Origin: CAWCWN01 sp963799245
GTDB lineage: Bacteria > Chloroflexota > Ktedonobacteria > Ktedonobacterales > Ktedonobacteraceae
NCBI GenBank assembly: GCA_963799245.1
Contig: CAWCWN010000003.1
Location: 2,748,936-2,812,935, forward strand
Length of the DNA: 64,000 nt
Direction of reading: 5' to 3'
Position 1 is the stretch's first letter. Each line of letters begins with the position of its first letter. The translations under genes and the position numbers were made by a program. Under the pieces are notes generated by a model. The model searched no databases. It was given only the letters and a program-made list of their open reading frames with translations, and was not told the origin of the DNA. Below are positions 1 to 9,157 of this stretch, one piece after another.

Positions 1-42
1 CAGGCGAGCGAAGGAGACGACTGTGACGCGGATGACTCGTAA
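1..42 (+). CDS. Possible 3' tail of an upstream gene
   Basis: Frame 1 is open from the window edge to a TAA at 40-42 and encodes a short acidic, Asp-rich tail. The genes that follow run in the same direction, so this could be the end of the preceding cluster member. With only 13 codons visible no function can be given and chance is not excluded. Confidence 0.3.
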   Translation, partial: QASEGDDCDADDS

Positions 43-296
43 ACAGACACGGCGCCGCTTCTCTTCGCTCTCCACTTGTTGCTCCTCACCCCTATCTCCG
101 CTCGTGCCCCGGCTCTACCGCGCTCGATCACCACCCCTCAGAAGTATCCTGGCGCATTCCCTTTCACCCGCTGGTTGAACCTTTGTATTCACCTGTGCGC
201 CTGGCACCCAGGTTCATTGTCGTATGTTGTTTCCCCATGTGTTCTGAGGCAGCCATCCAGGCTGCTCAGTTCATAAACGTAGAAAGGATGACTCCT

Positions 297-713
297 ATGC
301 CTTGCAATCTCGCAGTCAGTGTCGCCAAAGCTGGCGTTACCAGACCTCAATTGCTCGCTTTCCTCACCCCTGACATCGTGCAACAGGTAGCCCTGACGTA
401 CCTGCAGCAGCAATATGCTGCGCTACATCCGCGCATGAGCTCTACCTCCGGTAACAGTGTCTGTCTCCAGGTGGACACGAGCCTGGTGGTGATCACCGAT
501 GGCTCTGTGCAGGTCACGGACAGTCGTGGCAATACGACCTTTGCCGAGACGCTGGCCAATGAGGTCGAGCAGCTGGTACTCCAGCTCGCCGATAGCCTGT
601 TTCAACAGCAAGTGCAACAGATCCTTGGCCCTGCTGTGACCCAGGTTCAGACCATGCAAGTGGACAATGACGGCATCATGCAGCAGGCTGCCGTGTTTAC
701 CCTCGAATTGTGA
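297..713 (+). CDS. Hypothetical protein, 138 aa, first gene of the AAA/RadC/RuvC cluster
   Basis: I do not recognise this protein. The frame is open from 183, but the start at 297 (MPCNL...) is chosen because an AGAAAGG ribosome-binding site at 281-287 lies 9 nt upstream; the ATG at 288 abuts that site. The product is Gln- and Val-rich with no membrane segment or signal peptide. It has a central beta-like stretch (VDTSLVVITDGSVQVTD) and a Gln/Leu-rich helical second half. It lies 31 bp before the 69-aa gene and close to the AAA+ ATPase gene. In other bacteria Ycf46-type ATPases are accompanied by two small proteins (DUF1257 and DUF2997). This gene has the right position for the first, but I see no clear sequence match. 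Confidence 0.7.
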   Translation: MPCNLAVSVAKAGVTRPQLLAFLTPDIVQQVALTYLQQQYAALHPRMSSTSGNSVCLQVDTSLVVITDGSVQVTDSRGNTTFAETLANEVEQLVLQLADSLFQQQVQQILGPAVTQVQTMQVDNDGIMQQAAVFTLEL

Positions 714-744
714 TTTCTTTCAGCAAAGATGAAGGAGTATACCC

Positions 745-954
745 ATGAAAATTCGCATGTTTGCCTTGCCTGGCGGTACTGTTCAGGTGTTCGTGGATGA
801 AGGCACATTTGAAGAGGCCAGGGCTGCCACGAATGCCATTCTTGCGCAGTTGCAGGCACAAGGCTTACCTGTGGAACTGGTCGGGCAGATTGAGCAGCAT
901 AAGGATGATGTGACCCACGTCCACGTGCAGCAGGATGCGAACCAGCATCTCTAG
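745..954 (+). CDS. Small protein, 69 aa, possibly DUF2997-like
   Basis: A GAAGGAG site at 731-737 sits 7 nt before the ATG. The protein starts MKIRMFALPGGTVQV and has a short beta-hairpin-like N-terminus followed by a helical segment rich in Ala, Leu and Gln. DUF2997 proteins have this plan (about 60-70 aa, opening MK.I...PG.V.V) and are found beside Ycf46-type AAA+ ATPases, as here. The resemblance is weak and by eye, so the family name is an inference. It is probably co-transcribed with the neighbours on both sides. Confidence 0.65.
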   Translation: MKIRMFALPGGTVQVFVDEGTFEEARAATNAILAQLQAQGLPVELVGQIEQHKDDVTHVHVQQDANQHL

Positions 955-1083
955 CCTGCCCGAACTAGCGTGAGCGCGGCAACGACCTGCCGCCATCCAC
1001 CGCTCGTATGGTGCCCCGGCGTCGCTCGCCTGGTGACCCATCTACCTTTTCCCGTTGATTCTCATGCGTCTGTCGCAGCTCTG

Positions 1084-1109
1084 GGGAGCAGTTCAAGCGA
1101 ACTGCTCCC
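1084..1109 (+). promoter_or_regulatory. 11-bp perfect hairpin upstream of the AAA+ ATPase gene
   Basis: GGGAGCAGTTC (1084-1094), a 4-nt loop and GAACTGCTCCC (1099-1109) form a perfect stem. It is followed by TCTGCTTTTG, a weak T tract, and ends 44 nt before the ATG at 1154. It could be a leaky terminator or attenuator, or an RNA-processing site. Similar hairpins precede three other genes of this cluster. Confidence 0.6.
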
Positions 1110-1153
1110 TCTGCTTTTGTGGCTGCGCACTAGTGGAAGGAGTTTGTTTAGCT

Positions 1154-2998
1154 ATGCCAACGACAAACATGCAACCGACAAGCGCGCCGTCTACCGAGAC
1201 GGCCTCCGCCGCTCAACTCCCAGGGTGGTTTACCGACGAATATATTCCCACATTCTCCTCTGGCGCCGCGCACTGCTTCATTCTCTCCGGTGACATCTAT
1301 GGTGCCACCGTCCAGGGCATCTCGCAGGTGCGTTTCTTGCAATCCGTCCTCTCCAGGAGACGCCTGGCCGTCGCGTACTACAATCGCGCGACGGGGATTC
1401 GCTTCGTAACCGAGTCGATGAAGGATGCGGCGCTTCAACTCATTGGCAGCACACCAGCTCAGGCGCCGGCAGCCAATCCGATGGCGGCAGCTCTCGCTGC
1501 CTCGGGTGTTGGCGTCCAGCCAAGCGAGGCGAGTGATGTCTTCAGCTCTGCCAGGAGTCCGCTCACGGCCCTGAACGTGCTCGGACAACTGCTGCGCTCA
1601 CCGCAAGGCAAAGGGCAGGTAGCCGTCATCATCGATTTTGCCGATACGCTCTGCCCGCAAAAGGACAAAGCGACGATGAGCGACGACGACCGTGTGTTGT
1701 TCGTGTCTCTGCTCTCCTGGGGGCAGGATGCAACGCTGGCGGAGCGCGATAATCCGGTGTTCTTGCTCTCACGCACCCCTGGTGAACTGCACGCCGACCT
1801 GCGCTCTTCCAGCAGCGGCTACAAACTGATCGAGATCCCGCTACCGACCAGGGAAGAGCGCGCGGCCTATCTCACGTGGTACCTCAAGCAGCGTGAGGAC
1901 AATGAGAAGCCCATCGCCCTCACTGAACTGACGGTGCTGGAGCTGGCCAACATCACCGCAGGCTTGAACTTGCGCCAGCTCGAGGATGTCTTGCTGCTTG
2001 CGGCGAAATCAGGCGGCGTGACACGGACGCTGGTCAAGGCCCGCAAGGACAGCATTATCGCTGCCGAGTACAGCCAGGTGGCCGAGATGATTGATCCGCT
2101 TTCCGGCGGCTTCCAGTCGATTGGCGGCATGGACCGGCTTGTCGCCTGGTCCAGGAATGAACTCATCATCCCCCTCTCACAGGGCCGTATCGATGTGCCC
2201 AAAGGCGTGTTGCTCGTAGGTCCTCCGGGAGGCGGCAAGAGCTTTTTCATGCGCGCACTCAGCAAGGAACTCGGCTTCAACGCGGTCGCGCTCAAAGCAG
2301 AGAACATCCTGGGTGGACGCGTGGGAGACTCGGAGCGCAAATTCCAGCAGTTCCGTGCTTTTTGTGAAGGCCTGGCGCCCGTCGCCGTGTTTTTTGACGA
2401 GATTGACCAATCAGATATGGCCCGGCGTGGCAATGGCTCTGGGAACCCCGTTGCCTCCAACTTGTTCAGTGCCATGTTGCAATGGATGTCTGACGAGACG
2501 TTGCGTGGGAAGATCATCATCTTCTTTGCGAGTAACCGCCCGGATTTGATCGACCCGGCACTCCTACGCCTGGGAAGGATGGACGCGATCATCCCGGTCC
2601 TCTTGCCGGATGACGAGGCGCGGCAGGGGATCATTCTCGCCCAGGTGCGCAGCCAACAGGTGTCTATCGCGGAGGAGGCAACAGTTGTCCTGGTTGGGAA
2701 AACCAGGGATTACAGCGCCGCAGATCTCGCGGCTGTTGTGACCAAAGCGAGACGGCTGGCACAGCGCGAGGGGCGCGCACAGATCGCGCTGGTCGATGCG
2801 GAAACGGCCCTGCGCTTTATGCGTCCGCAAACGCCGCAGATCGCGGAGCGCTATACACTGTTGGCCGTCCAGGCGTGTAACGACGCCGAACTGCTTCCCC
2901 CGCCCTACGATACCATGCTCTCAAACCGTGAGGAACTGCAAGCGCAGATCGATGAAGCACCATCTTCTCAGCCAGTGCGCGGTGAGCGCAGCTGGTAA
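1154..2998 (+). CDS. AAA+ ATPase, Ycf46-like, 614 aa
   Basis: A cytoplasmic AAA+ ATPase. The start at 1154 is preceded by GGAAGGAG at 1135-1142; the frame is open further upstream, but that part has no ribosome-binding site. Residues 1-330 form an N-terminal region including a degenerate ATPase-like stretch (VAVIIDFADTLCP). The catalytic AAA+ domain follows: Walker A VGPPGGGKS near residue 353, Walker B VAVFFDEID near 412, and a sensor/arginine-finger stretch RPDLIDPALLRLGRMD near 460-475. A helical lid completes it. The domain plan matches the Ycf46/CDC48-like family, whose exact substrate is unknown. The small genes upstream and the DUF3150-like gene downstream suggest a chaperone/adaptor module on a plasmid-like or integrative element. 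The gene appears intact. Confidence 0.85.
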   Translation: MPTTNMQPTSAPSTETASAAQLPGWFTDEYIPTFSSGAAHCFILSGDIYGATVQGISQVRFLQSVLSRRRLAVAYYNRATGIRFVTESMKDAALQLIGSTPAQAPAANPMAAALAASGVGVQPSEASDVFSSARSPLTALNVLGQLLRSPQGKGQVAVIIDFADTLCPQKDKATMSDDDRVLFVSLLSWGQDATLAERDNPVFLLSRTPGELHADLRSSSSGYKLIEIPLPTREERAAYLTWYLKQREDNEKPIALTELTVLELANITAGLNLRQLEDVLLLAAKSGGVTRTLVKARKDSIIAAEYSQVAEMIDPLSGGFQSIGGMDRLVAWSRNELIIPLSQGRIDVPKGVLLVGPPGGGKSFFMRALSKELGFNAVALKAENILGGRVGDSERKFQQFRAFCEGLAPVAVFFDEIDQSDMARRGNGSGNPVASNLFSAMLQWMSDETLRGKIIIFFASNRPDLIDPALLRLGRMDAIIPVLLPDDEARQGIILAQVRSQQVSIAEEATVVLVGKTRDYSAADLAAVVTKARRLAQREGRAQIALVDAETALRFMRPQTPQIAERYTLLAVQACNDAELLPPPYDTMLSNREELQAQIDEAPSSQPVRGERSW

Positions 2999-3067
2999 CG
3001 TTTCTCGCGCGCTGTATTGCCGGCGGACCACACTCCGTCGGTCATAGCCGACCCCATGAAAAAATGA

Positions 3068-3100
3068 CCAGCCCTGCTGCTCTAATCAGCAGGGTTGGTC
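3068..3100 (+). promoter_or_regulatory. 13-bp hairpin upstream of the DUF3150-like gene
   Basis: ACCAGCCCTGCTG (3068-3080), a 7-nt loop and CAGCAGGGTTGGT (3088-3100) pair over 13 positions with one G-T wobble. It lies 70 nt after the ATPase stop and 47 nt before the ATG at 3148. No strong T tract follows, so an RNA-processing or attenuator role is as likely as termination. Confidence 0.6.
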
Positions 3101-3172
3101 GCGTTGTCGCTTCTTTGCGACGAGCTATTCAAGAAGGAGTATACCATATGCAACAACTTCAGGAAACCCTCA

Positions 3173-4820
3173 GGGTGCGCGCTAATTTTTTGCATGAAAG
3201 GGGACAGGAGAAAGAGGGGATGGTAGAATAGGGAAAAAGTCCAGGGGGAAGGCGAGAGAATGAACAAGAAGAAGAATAAGGGAGAACGAAGCGCACAGAT
3301 GCAAGAGGTGAGCGCCGGGCTGCAGGATGTACTGGGAATGAACCAGTGGCGAGCGGCCCACCCGAAAGCCACGTTGCGCGAGATTGAAGAAGCGGTGGAT
3401 GCTCAGATGAACCAACTGCGAGCGCAACTGATCCAGGAGATCGTGCACATGGGCGAGGCGGGAGAGTGGAGCGAAGGGCCACCAGAAGCCCGTCCGAAAT
3501 GTGAGCGATGTGGAACGGTGTTGCTGGCACGCGGGAAGCAGACGCGCTGGTTGCAAACGACCGGAGGGGAGGCGATCAAACTGGAGCGCAGTTACGGGAC
3601 TTGTCCGGAGTGTGGGCAAGGGATTTTTCCCCCTCGATGAGCAATTGGGGCTGGATGGAGCGGGGTTGACGCCCCGTGGACAAGAAGCGCTGGTACGCCT
3701 GGCGGCCTGGATGTCGTTCGAACACGCCTGTGAGTTGCTCGAAGATCTGCTGGGGATGCAAGTCAGTGCCACGAGTAGTCGACGATACACCTATCAGACC
3801 GGGCAGGCGGCCTTAGCGGTGCAGCAGGCCGAAGAGCAACGCATCCGGGAGGAATTGCCTGAGCCGCCCAAAGGCACAGAGCGGCAAGCCATCAGCGCCG
3901 ATGGAGCGTTTGTCCCGCTGGTGGGAGGGGAGTGGGCAGAAGTCAAAACGCTGGTGGTAGCCGAGGTCATACAGAACGATCGGGAAGCGGGAGAGGCAGA
4001 CACGGCGCAGGTCTCCTCGTTTTCGCGGTTGACCGACGCCGAGACCTTCAGCCAGCAGGCGGTCGTCGAACTGCATCGTCGAGGCGTGGAGCGAGCCGAG
4101 GCGGTGTGTGCCGTGACGGATGGAGCGGAGTGGCTGCAGGGCTTCATTGATGCCCATTGCCCCAAAGCGCTGCGCATCCTCGATTTCGCGCATGCGGCTG
4201 AGTATGTCAGCGCTTTGGGGCAGCTCGCTAGCGAAGCCGGCAGTGTCATGGCGCCCAAGTGGCTGGAGCAGCAGCTTCATGACCTCAAACATGAGGGTCC
4301 GAAGCCTGTACTCGCCCAACTCCGCCCATTGCCAGCACAGCATCCGACCGTGGCGCTGTTAAGCGAGAAACTGGCCTACCTGGAGAAACGCGAGGCGCAC
4401 ATGCAGTATCCGACCTATCAAGAGACGGGCTGGCCGATCGGCTCGGGCATGGTCGAGAGTGCCAACAAGCTCGTGGTCGAAGCGCGACTCAAAGGAGCGG
4501 GCATGCATTGGAGCAGACCGCACGTCAATCCCATGCTCGTTTTGCGTAATGCGGTCTGTAATCAGCGCTGGCAGGAGACCTGGCAAGCGTCTCAGACCCA
4601 TCAGCAAGCCGCGCGCACGCTGCATCGACAGGAGCAGAGCCAGCACCGCCTGATGGTGGCCTGCTGCAAGCTCCTCCTCCTGTGGGAACGGCTCAGAGCA
4701 TCACAGCGGGTTCGTCCTCCCACTCCCAGCCGTCCTCCCGCTCGCTATTCTTGGCGACAGCCCTTTCTTCGACGCCCTCCGACTTCCCAGAGCGTCCATG
4801 CAAAAAATTAGCGCGCACCC
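3173..4820 (+). mobile_element. ISKra4-family insertion sequence, 1648 bp
   Basis: The termini are GGGTGCGCGCTAATTTTTTG inward from 3173 and the matching inverted copy ending at 4820; the match extends about 24 bp. The GGG ends, the two-frame transposase and the 9-bp target duplication (AAACCCTCA, 3164-3172 and 4821-4829) fit the ISKra4 family. It interrupts the DUF3150-like gene at codon 9. Confidence 0.9.
3260..4811 (+). CDS. ISKra4 transposase in two frames
   Basis: The first frame (3260-3640) encodes an N-terminal part with a zinc-ribbon motif (CERCGTV...CPECGQG). The second frame, open to 4811, carries the catalytic part with SADGAFVPL, AVTDGAEW, LRILDFAHAAEY and PIGSGMVESANKLVVEARLKGAGMHW in order, typical of ISKra4 DDE transposases. 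The frames meet at a T5C5 run at 3624-3633, where a +1 shift joins GIFP to PLDEQLG. This may be programmed frameshifting, known for the family, or a mutation. The last codons of the second frame lie inside the terminal inverted repeat. Confidence 0.85.
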
Positions 4821-6191
4821 AAACCCTCACCAGCACAGAACAGATCGAGAGCCGCAAAGAGCAAACGATCACGGTGATCCTCGGCCAGTCAAGCTTCCAG
4901 CAGGTGGACTGGCGCATGCTCATGCAGGAAGGCGTGATGGTCCGGGTGATCATCCGCCGCTGCCGATTTACGGCGAAACTAGAGCTCTCCGATCTCGGCG
5001 TGACCGTCCAGGACCCACGCGTTCGCCAGGCGATCGCTCGCACGCTCGTGCTTGGGGAAAAGCGCCTGCTCCCCGAACTGTACATGGCCAGCCTGGGCCG
5101 CGTGGAGAGTGGTGCGCGTCGGCTGCTCGCGAAGAATTCGTTTCACACCGAGCTGGGCTCGTTCATTCCCGTGACTGCCTACGACGTCTGGAAGCAAGAG
5201 ACGGAGGAGTGCAAAAAGCGCTACTTCGTCCTCCGCGACGAGATCCTCGCAAAGCACGAGGAACTTGTGCAGCAGATCCTCGCTGAGTATACGATCGTCG
5301 CCCGCGATACCTACCGTCGCATCCAGGAAGTAAGTCCCTCTGCGCTCAGCGAGAGCGAGGAGGCGTTTGTGCAGAGCTACTGTGAGCGGATCATCGCGCT
5401 CATTCCTGACAAGAATCGTATTCAAGAGTCCTTCGGTTTCGACATCGAGCTGGTGGATGGGGTCAAGCGCATGAACGAACTGACCGAGGAGCAAGCGGAG
5501 AGTGCGATGCCGACGCGCCAGGTGCAGCTAGAGCAACTGCGCAGTCAGGCGGGGGCACGAGACTGGCAGCGTGAGCAGATGCAGCGCGATCTCCTCCAGC
5601 AAGCCCAGGCGAAAAAGAAAAGCGTCGTCGATGCGTTCCTCTCCACCATTGTTGCGCAACTGCGGAGCCTGACCTACGACGCGATGACCGATGTCCTCGC
5701 CAGCTTGGAACGGCGCGGAGATGGGAAGTTCCCACCGCGCTCCGTCACGCAGCTCAAGAATCTGGTTGAGCAGATCTCCCAGCTCAATTTTTACGGCGAC
5801 CAGGATCTCGCACGCGCGATGACCCAGATCCAGGCCATCATTGACCAGCAACCGGCAAAACGGCAGCGCAACCTCACGGAGATCCGCGAGAAACTGCGCG
5901 CCATTGCGACGGTCGCTCGTGCAACCCTGTTGGACCTGGAGCAGGAGCCGCGGAGCGCGCGTGCGTTGGATGTTCCCGATGCGCCGACTAAGGCGAACAT
6001 CCGTGAAGCCCGCAAAGAACTGGGGCTGGACCTGGATGATACAGCCTTCCTGCAACTGCCACAGGTGCGCGGTGAGCGCATTGCCGAGCAGGTCTCCCTC
6101 TTCGCTTGGGTGGAAGAGGAAGGTCGTGCGCAACGCCTGGCCTAGCCGTTTCTTGATCTCTTCAACATTCTCTATACATACTCGTTCCTAT

Positions 6192-6224
6192 GCCTCGGAT
6201 CAGGCGCCTTGCCTGTTCCGGGGC
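6192..6224 (+). promoter_or_regulatory. 14-bp hairpin upstream of the gene at 6256
   Basis: The arms at 6192-6205 and 6211-6224 pair over 14 positions with one mismatch and one wobble, with a 5-nt loop. The hairpin ends 31 nt before the ATG at 6256. No long T tract follows. Confidence 0.5.
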
Positions 6225-6448
6225 GTGTCTTTGGATGCGCATAGAAAGGAGCTGAATGACGCAAACAGTGTCTCTTTCGGCCCTCTTTGGCAAGCGGGAG
6301 GCCGAACTGAGCGGTGGTTTCTACCGGAGAGGGGCCGTCGTGCGCCTGGCCAACCGGAGCCGGTATAACACACTGCCTGCCTCTGAAACGCCATCGCTGG
6401 GCATGGGCATGGTTCAGGCGGTTCTGGCTGTACTGACGATGCATGTTA

Positions 6449-7529
6449 TTGATCTCGTGAGAGAGAGCTAAAGTGTGAGCGGATCTAGCCGATCAAAGGA
6501 GGTATGGGAGCACCAAAGAAAGCCGACTGGCGAGAAGAGAGGCGCAAACGTGCCTGGGAACTGAAACAAGCTGGATGGAAACAACAAGATATCGCGGAGG
6601 CGCTGGGGGTGACGGAGGGAGCGGTCAGCCAGTGGATGAAATGTGGCAGAGAGGGAGGAGAAGAAGCCCTCAAAGCGCATCCCGCGAAAGGAGCGAAGCC
6701 CCGTTTGACGGCAGAGCAGCGAGCACACATCCCAGCAGTGCTGGCGAAAGGAGCGCCAGCCTATGGATTTCGCGGAGAGGTCTGGAACAGCCGCAGACTG
6801 GCAGTGGCGATCCAACGGGAGTTTGGGGTGAGTTATCATCCCGATCATTGTGGCTACCTGGTGCGCAAGATGGGCTACAGCATGCAGAAACCGGTCGAAC
6901 GAGCCACGCAGCGCAATGAGCGCGCGATCGAGCACTGGAAAGCGCATCACTGGCCACAGCTGAAAAAAAAGCCGAGCAAGAAAAGCGGGTGATAGTCTTT
7001 GTCGATGAAGCGGGCTTTTATCTGCTGCCGATGACAGTCCGGACCTATGCCTTGCGAGGGCATACCCCGGTGTTACGCGTGAAACTCACGCGTGACCATC
7101 TGTCCGCGATCGGAGGCATCACTCCCAAGGGACGGATTTTCATGCAGATGCAAACACGAGCGTACACCGCCGAGGATGTCGTGCGGTTTGTACGGATGCT
7201 GTTGCGCAAGATCGCAGGCCCGCTGCTGGTCATTTGGGATGGCTCACCCATTCATCGAGCGAACGTGGTCAAACAGTTTCTCGCCAGTCCGATGGGCAAA
7301 CGCGTCCATCTGGAACGCTTGCCTGGCTACGCTCCTGAGTTAAATCCACAAGAACAGGTGTGGAACCTGCTCAAGCGCCGCGAGCTCAAGAACCTGTGTT
7401 GTCAGGATCTGGCTCACCTGGAGCGAGAGCTTATGCGTGCCAAAGAACGTCTTCGCCATCGGCGAACCATCCTTCAGCACAGTTTCGCTCATGCTCTTGA
7501 TGAGGTTTAGATGTTTCTCACGATGTCAA
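6449..7529 (+). mobile_element. IS630-family insertion sequence (copy A)
   Basis: TA is duplicated at 6447-6448 and 7530-7531. The termini TTGATCTCGTGAGA (left) and TTGACATCGTGAGA (right, inverted) match over about 25 bp with substitutions. The transposase is in two overlapping frames. The element interrupts the gene starting at 6256 and leaves its frame recoverable. Confidence 0.88.
6504..7510 (+). CDS. IS630 transposase in two overlapping ORFs
   Basis: The first ORF (6504-6992, 162 aa) carries an N-terminal helix-turn-helix (KQAGWKQQDIAEALGVTEG). The second (6989-7510, 173 aa) overlaps it by 4 nt (GTGA) and carries the DDE domain: first Asp in IVFVDEAGF, second in VIWDGSPIH, and the glutamate in LNPQEQVWNLLK. 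The overlap suggests translational coupling or frameshifting, as known for IS630/Tc1-like elements. A GGAGG site lies just upstream of 6504. Both halves look intact. Confidence 0.88.
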
Positions 7530-8395
7530 TAAGTCATTTGCGTGGGATGCCCAGGAACAAGTCGGCAGTGCCGTGCTTTACAGCACTTCAAAGCGGCCCA
7601 AAAATCAGTACACCTATCAATTTAGCTGGGACGAGCGTGATCCGGAAAATCCGCTCTACGGTGGATTTGAGAAAGGCCTGACCTACCAGCTTGTCGTGCT
7701 CCACATCATCACCTGCTACCTGGGTGGAGTGTACCAGAGGAGCGAACGCTGCGGAGAAGTCGTCGAGTGCTGGTTCGATCTTGTGCGCGCCTGTGATGCT
7801 GGCTACCCTCGCACCAGCGCGGGTAGCTGGTCGGAGCGCGTAATAGAAGCGGCCTGTAGGGACCCTCGCATCCAGCCATTCATTGAGCGCGTGTGTGACG
7901 CTCTCTGGTTTGCCATGCGCTACCAGCTCCCGGATAAGAACATTAACCGCAAGGTGCGGATCTCTGAGGGACAGGTCCTGCCTACACAGGAGATAGGCCG
8001 TCTCGCTGCCACCCGCGCAGGAGTGGGATCTGACCTGCTAAGCCCAGAGTGGGGAAAGCTGGTTCCTGAAGGCATACTCATGCAGCAAGAAAGTGGAGCG
8101 TCACCCAAAAATACGCCTGCTCGTCAAGCACGCCTGGAACGCGAATTGAGCCTGGACGAGCAATTCTTATCGACCCTCTCCGAGACACGGGAGTCGCGCA
8201 TCGTAGATCCATCTCCCTCGTGGATCTTGCCCGAAGGCGACGATGAGATCTTCTAAAGGCGCGTTGCTCGTCAGCCCGGAGCTGTCAACCATTCATCATT
8301 GTTTGCTGCACGTCGCACCCATCGAGAGCGCAATGTAGCGCATCTGCTCCTGTGACTTTCGCTGCAGTGCGGAACCATCGACCTTACTCAATCAG

Positions 8396-8418
8396 CCCCA
8401 GGAAGCACCTTCCTGGGG
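8396..8418 (+). promoter_or_regulatory. 10-bp perfect hairpin upstream of the radC-like gene
   Basis: CCCCAGGAAG (8396-8405), a 3-nt loop and CTTCCTGGGG (8409-8418), followed by TTATTC. It lies 38 nt before the ATG at 8457 and 140 nt after the previous stop. It may be an attenuator or weak terminator. Confidence 0.6.
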
Positions 8419-8456
8419 TTATTCATGCCTTCTACTCTAGAAAGGAATACAGCATT

Positions 8457-9149
8457 ATGCCACGAACACGATCAACAACACCACGCTGCGCATATTGCCC
8501 CGTAACTACAAAGAAGACGAACAACACCATGCCTATGAGCCCTCTCTTTTTTGACGAGGAGATGGCCTTGCTCCCATCCGATTTGCTCACGCAACGTCAA
8601 GTGCAAGCCTTGCGCGAGGCCATTGCGCCCTACCTCTGCCTCGCCGAACTACGACGGCTGGCTGCAAGTGGCGAAGATATACAGGAGACGCTCAAGGACA
8701 TTGAAGGCTTGCCGGAAGAGGTGCAGGCGCTGATCAGCCTGCTGCAGGTGCTCCTCATGCCTATTAAAGATGAATGCATCACATCGCCTGCTGATGTGGC
8801 GGCACTGCTCATGCTCCAGATGGGGCATCTCGACCATGAGGAATTATGGATCATGTGCCTGGATACCAAAAATCATGTGCAACGCCTCAATCGCTTGTAC
8901 AGAGGGTGTCTGAACTCGTCAGTCGTGCGCGTGTGCGAAGTATTCCGGCTGCCCCTGGTGCTTAATAGCGCCTCCATTATTGTGGCTCATAACCATCCTT
9001 CATCTTTAATTCAGCCATCTCCCGAAGATGTCGACGTGACAAGGTCTCTCGTCCGGGCGGGCGAGTTGTTGCAAATCGAGGTGCTTGACCATCTGATTAT
9101 CGGCCAGGGCAGGTGGATAAGTATGCGTGAACAACAGCTGGGTTGGTGA
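8457..9149 (+). CDS. radC: RadC-like JAMM-domain protein, 230 aa
   Basis: The start at 8457 has an AAAGGA site at 8441-8446; upstream codons of this frame run through the hairpin and are unlikely to be translated. The C-terminal half has the RadC (MPN+/JAMM) domain: ELWIMCLDTKNHV, a conserved Arg/Asn-rich stretch, then the metal-site motif AHNHPSS followed by PSPEDVDVT, and the closing LLQIEVLDHLIIG. These match the HxHP and D residues of the zinc-binding site. The N-terminal third is charged and helical and unlike the usual RadC helix-hairpin-helix region. RadC proteins are common on mobile elements; a role in DNA repair is not established. The stop overlaps the start region of ruvC, so the two are likely coupled. 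Confidence 0.85.
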   Translation: MPRTRSTTPRCAYCPVTTKKTNNTMPMSPLFFDEEMALLPSDLLTQRQVQALREAIAPYLCLAELRRLAASGEDIQETLKDIEGLPEEVQALISLLQVLLMPIKDECITSPADVAALLMLQMGHLDHEELWIMCLDTKNHVQRLNRLYRGCLNSSVVRVCEVFRLPLVLNSASIIVAHNHPSSLIQPSPEDVDVTRSLVRAGELLQIEVLDHLIIGQGRWISMREQQLGW

Positions 9150-9157
9150 GGGAGTGC

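Larger units (their letters stand above)
3148..6145 (+). pseudogene. DUF3150-like gene split by an ISKra4 element; 446 aa when rejoined
   Basis: The gene starts at ATG 3148 with an AAGAAGGAG site at 3131-3139. After eight codons it is broken at 3172 by a 1648-bp IS. The 9-bp duplication AAACCCTCA (3164-3172 and 4821-4829) marks the break. Removing the IS and one copy gives MQQLQETLTSTEQIESR..., in frame to the stop at 6145 (447 codons). The body has a segment (RLLAKNSFHTELGSFIP, then a helical run) resembling DUF3150, a family of unknown function found on phages and plasmids next to AAA+ ATPases. A long charged helical region and a C-terminal tail follow. Nearly the whole protein remains downstream of the IS, and GTG or ATG starts such as 4915 could give a truncated product. 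The family call is by eye. Confidence 0.7.
6256..8256 (+). pseudogene. Unknown gene split by an IS630 element; 305 aa when rejoined
   Basis: A GAAAGGAG site precedes the ATG at 6256. The first 64 codons (to 6448) are followed by an IS630 element, and coding resumes at 7532. Removal of the element plus one TA gives 306 codons in a single frame (junction ...LTMHVKSFAWDAQEQVGS...), which shows the insertion was into a functional ORF. I do not recognise the protein. It is mostly helical, has no membrane segment, and contains a Cys-containing central region (YQRSERCGEVVECWFDLVRACDAG written here only as the 7740-7800 stretch) and an acidic C-terminus. It may belong with the upstream ATPase and DUF3150-like proteins. 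Confidence 0.75.

Noticed and set aside
1867..2634. 255-aa ORF opposite the AAA+ ATPase
   Set aside because: Ser/Arg-rich shadow of a well-conserved plus-strand domain.
4682..4820. Apparent N-terminus of the DUF3150-like ORF
   Set aside because: It is ISKra4 sequence read in another frame; the native start is at 3148.
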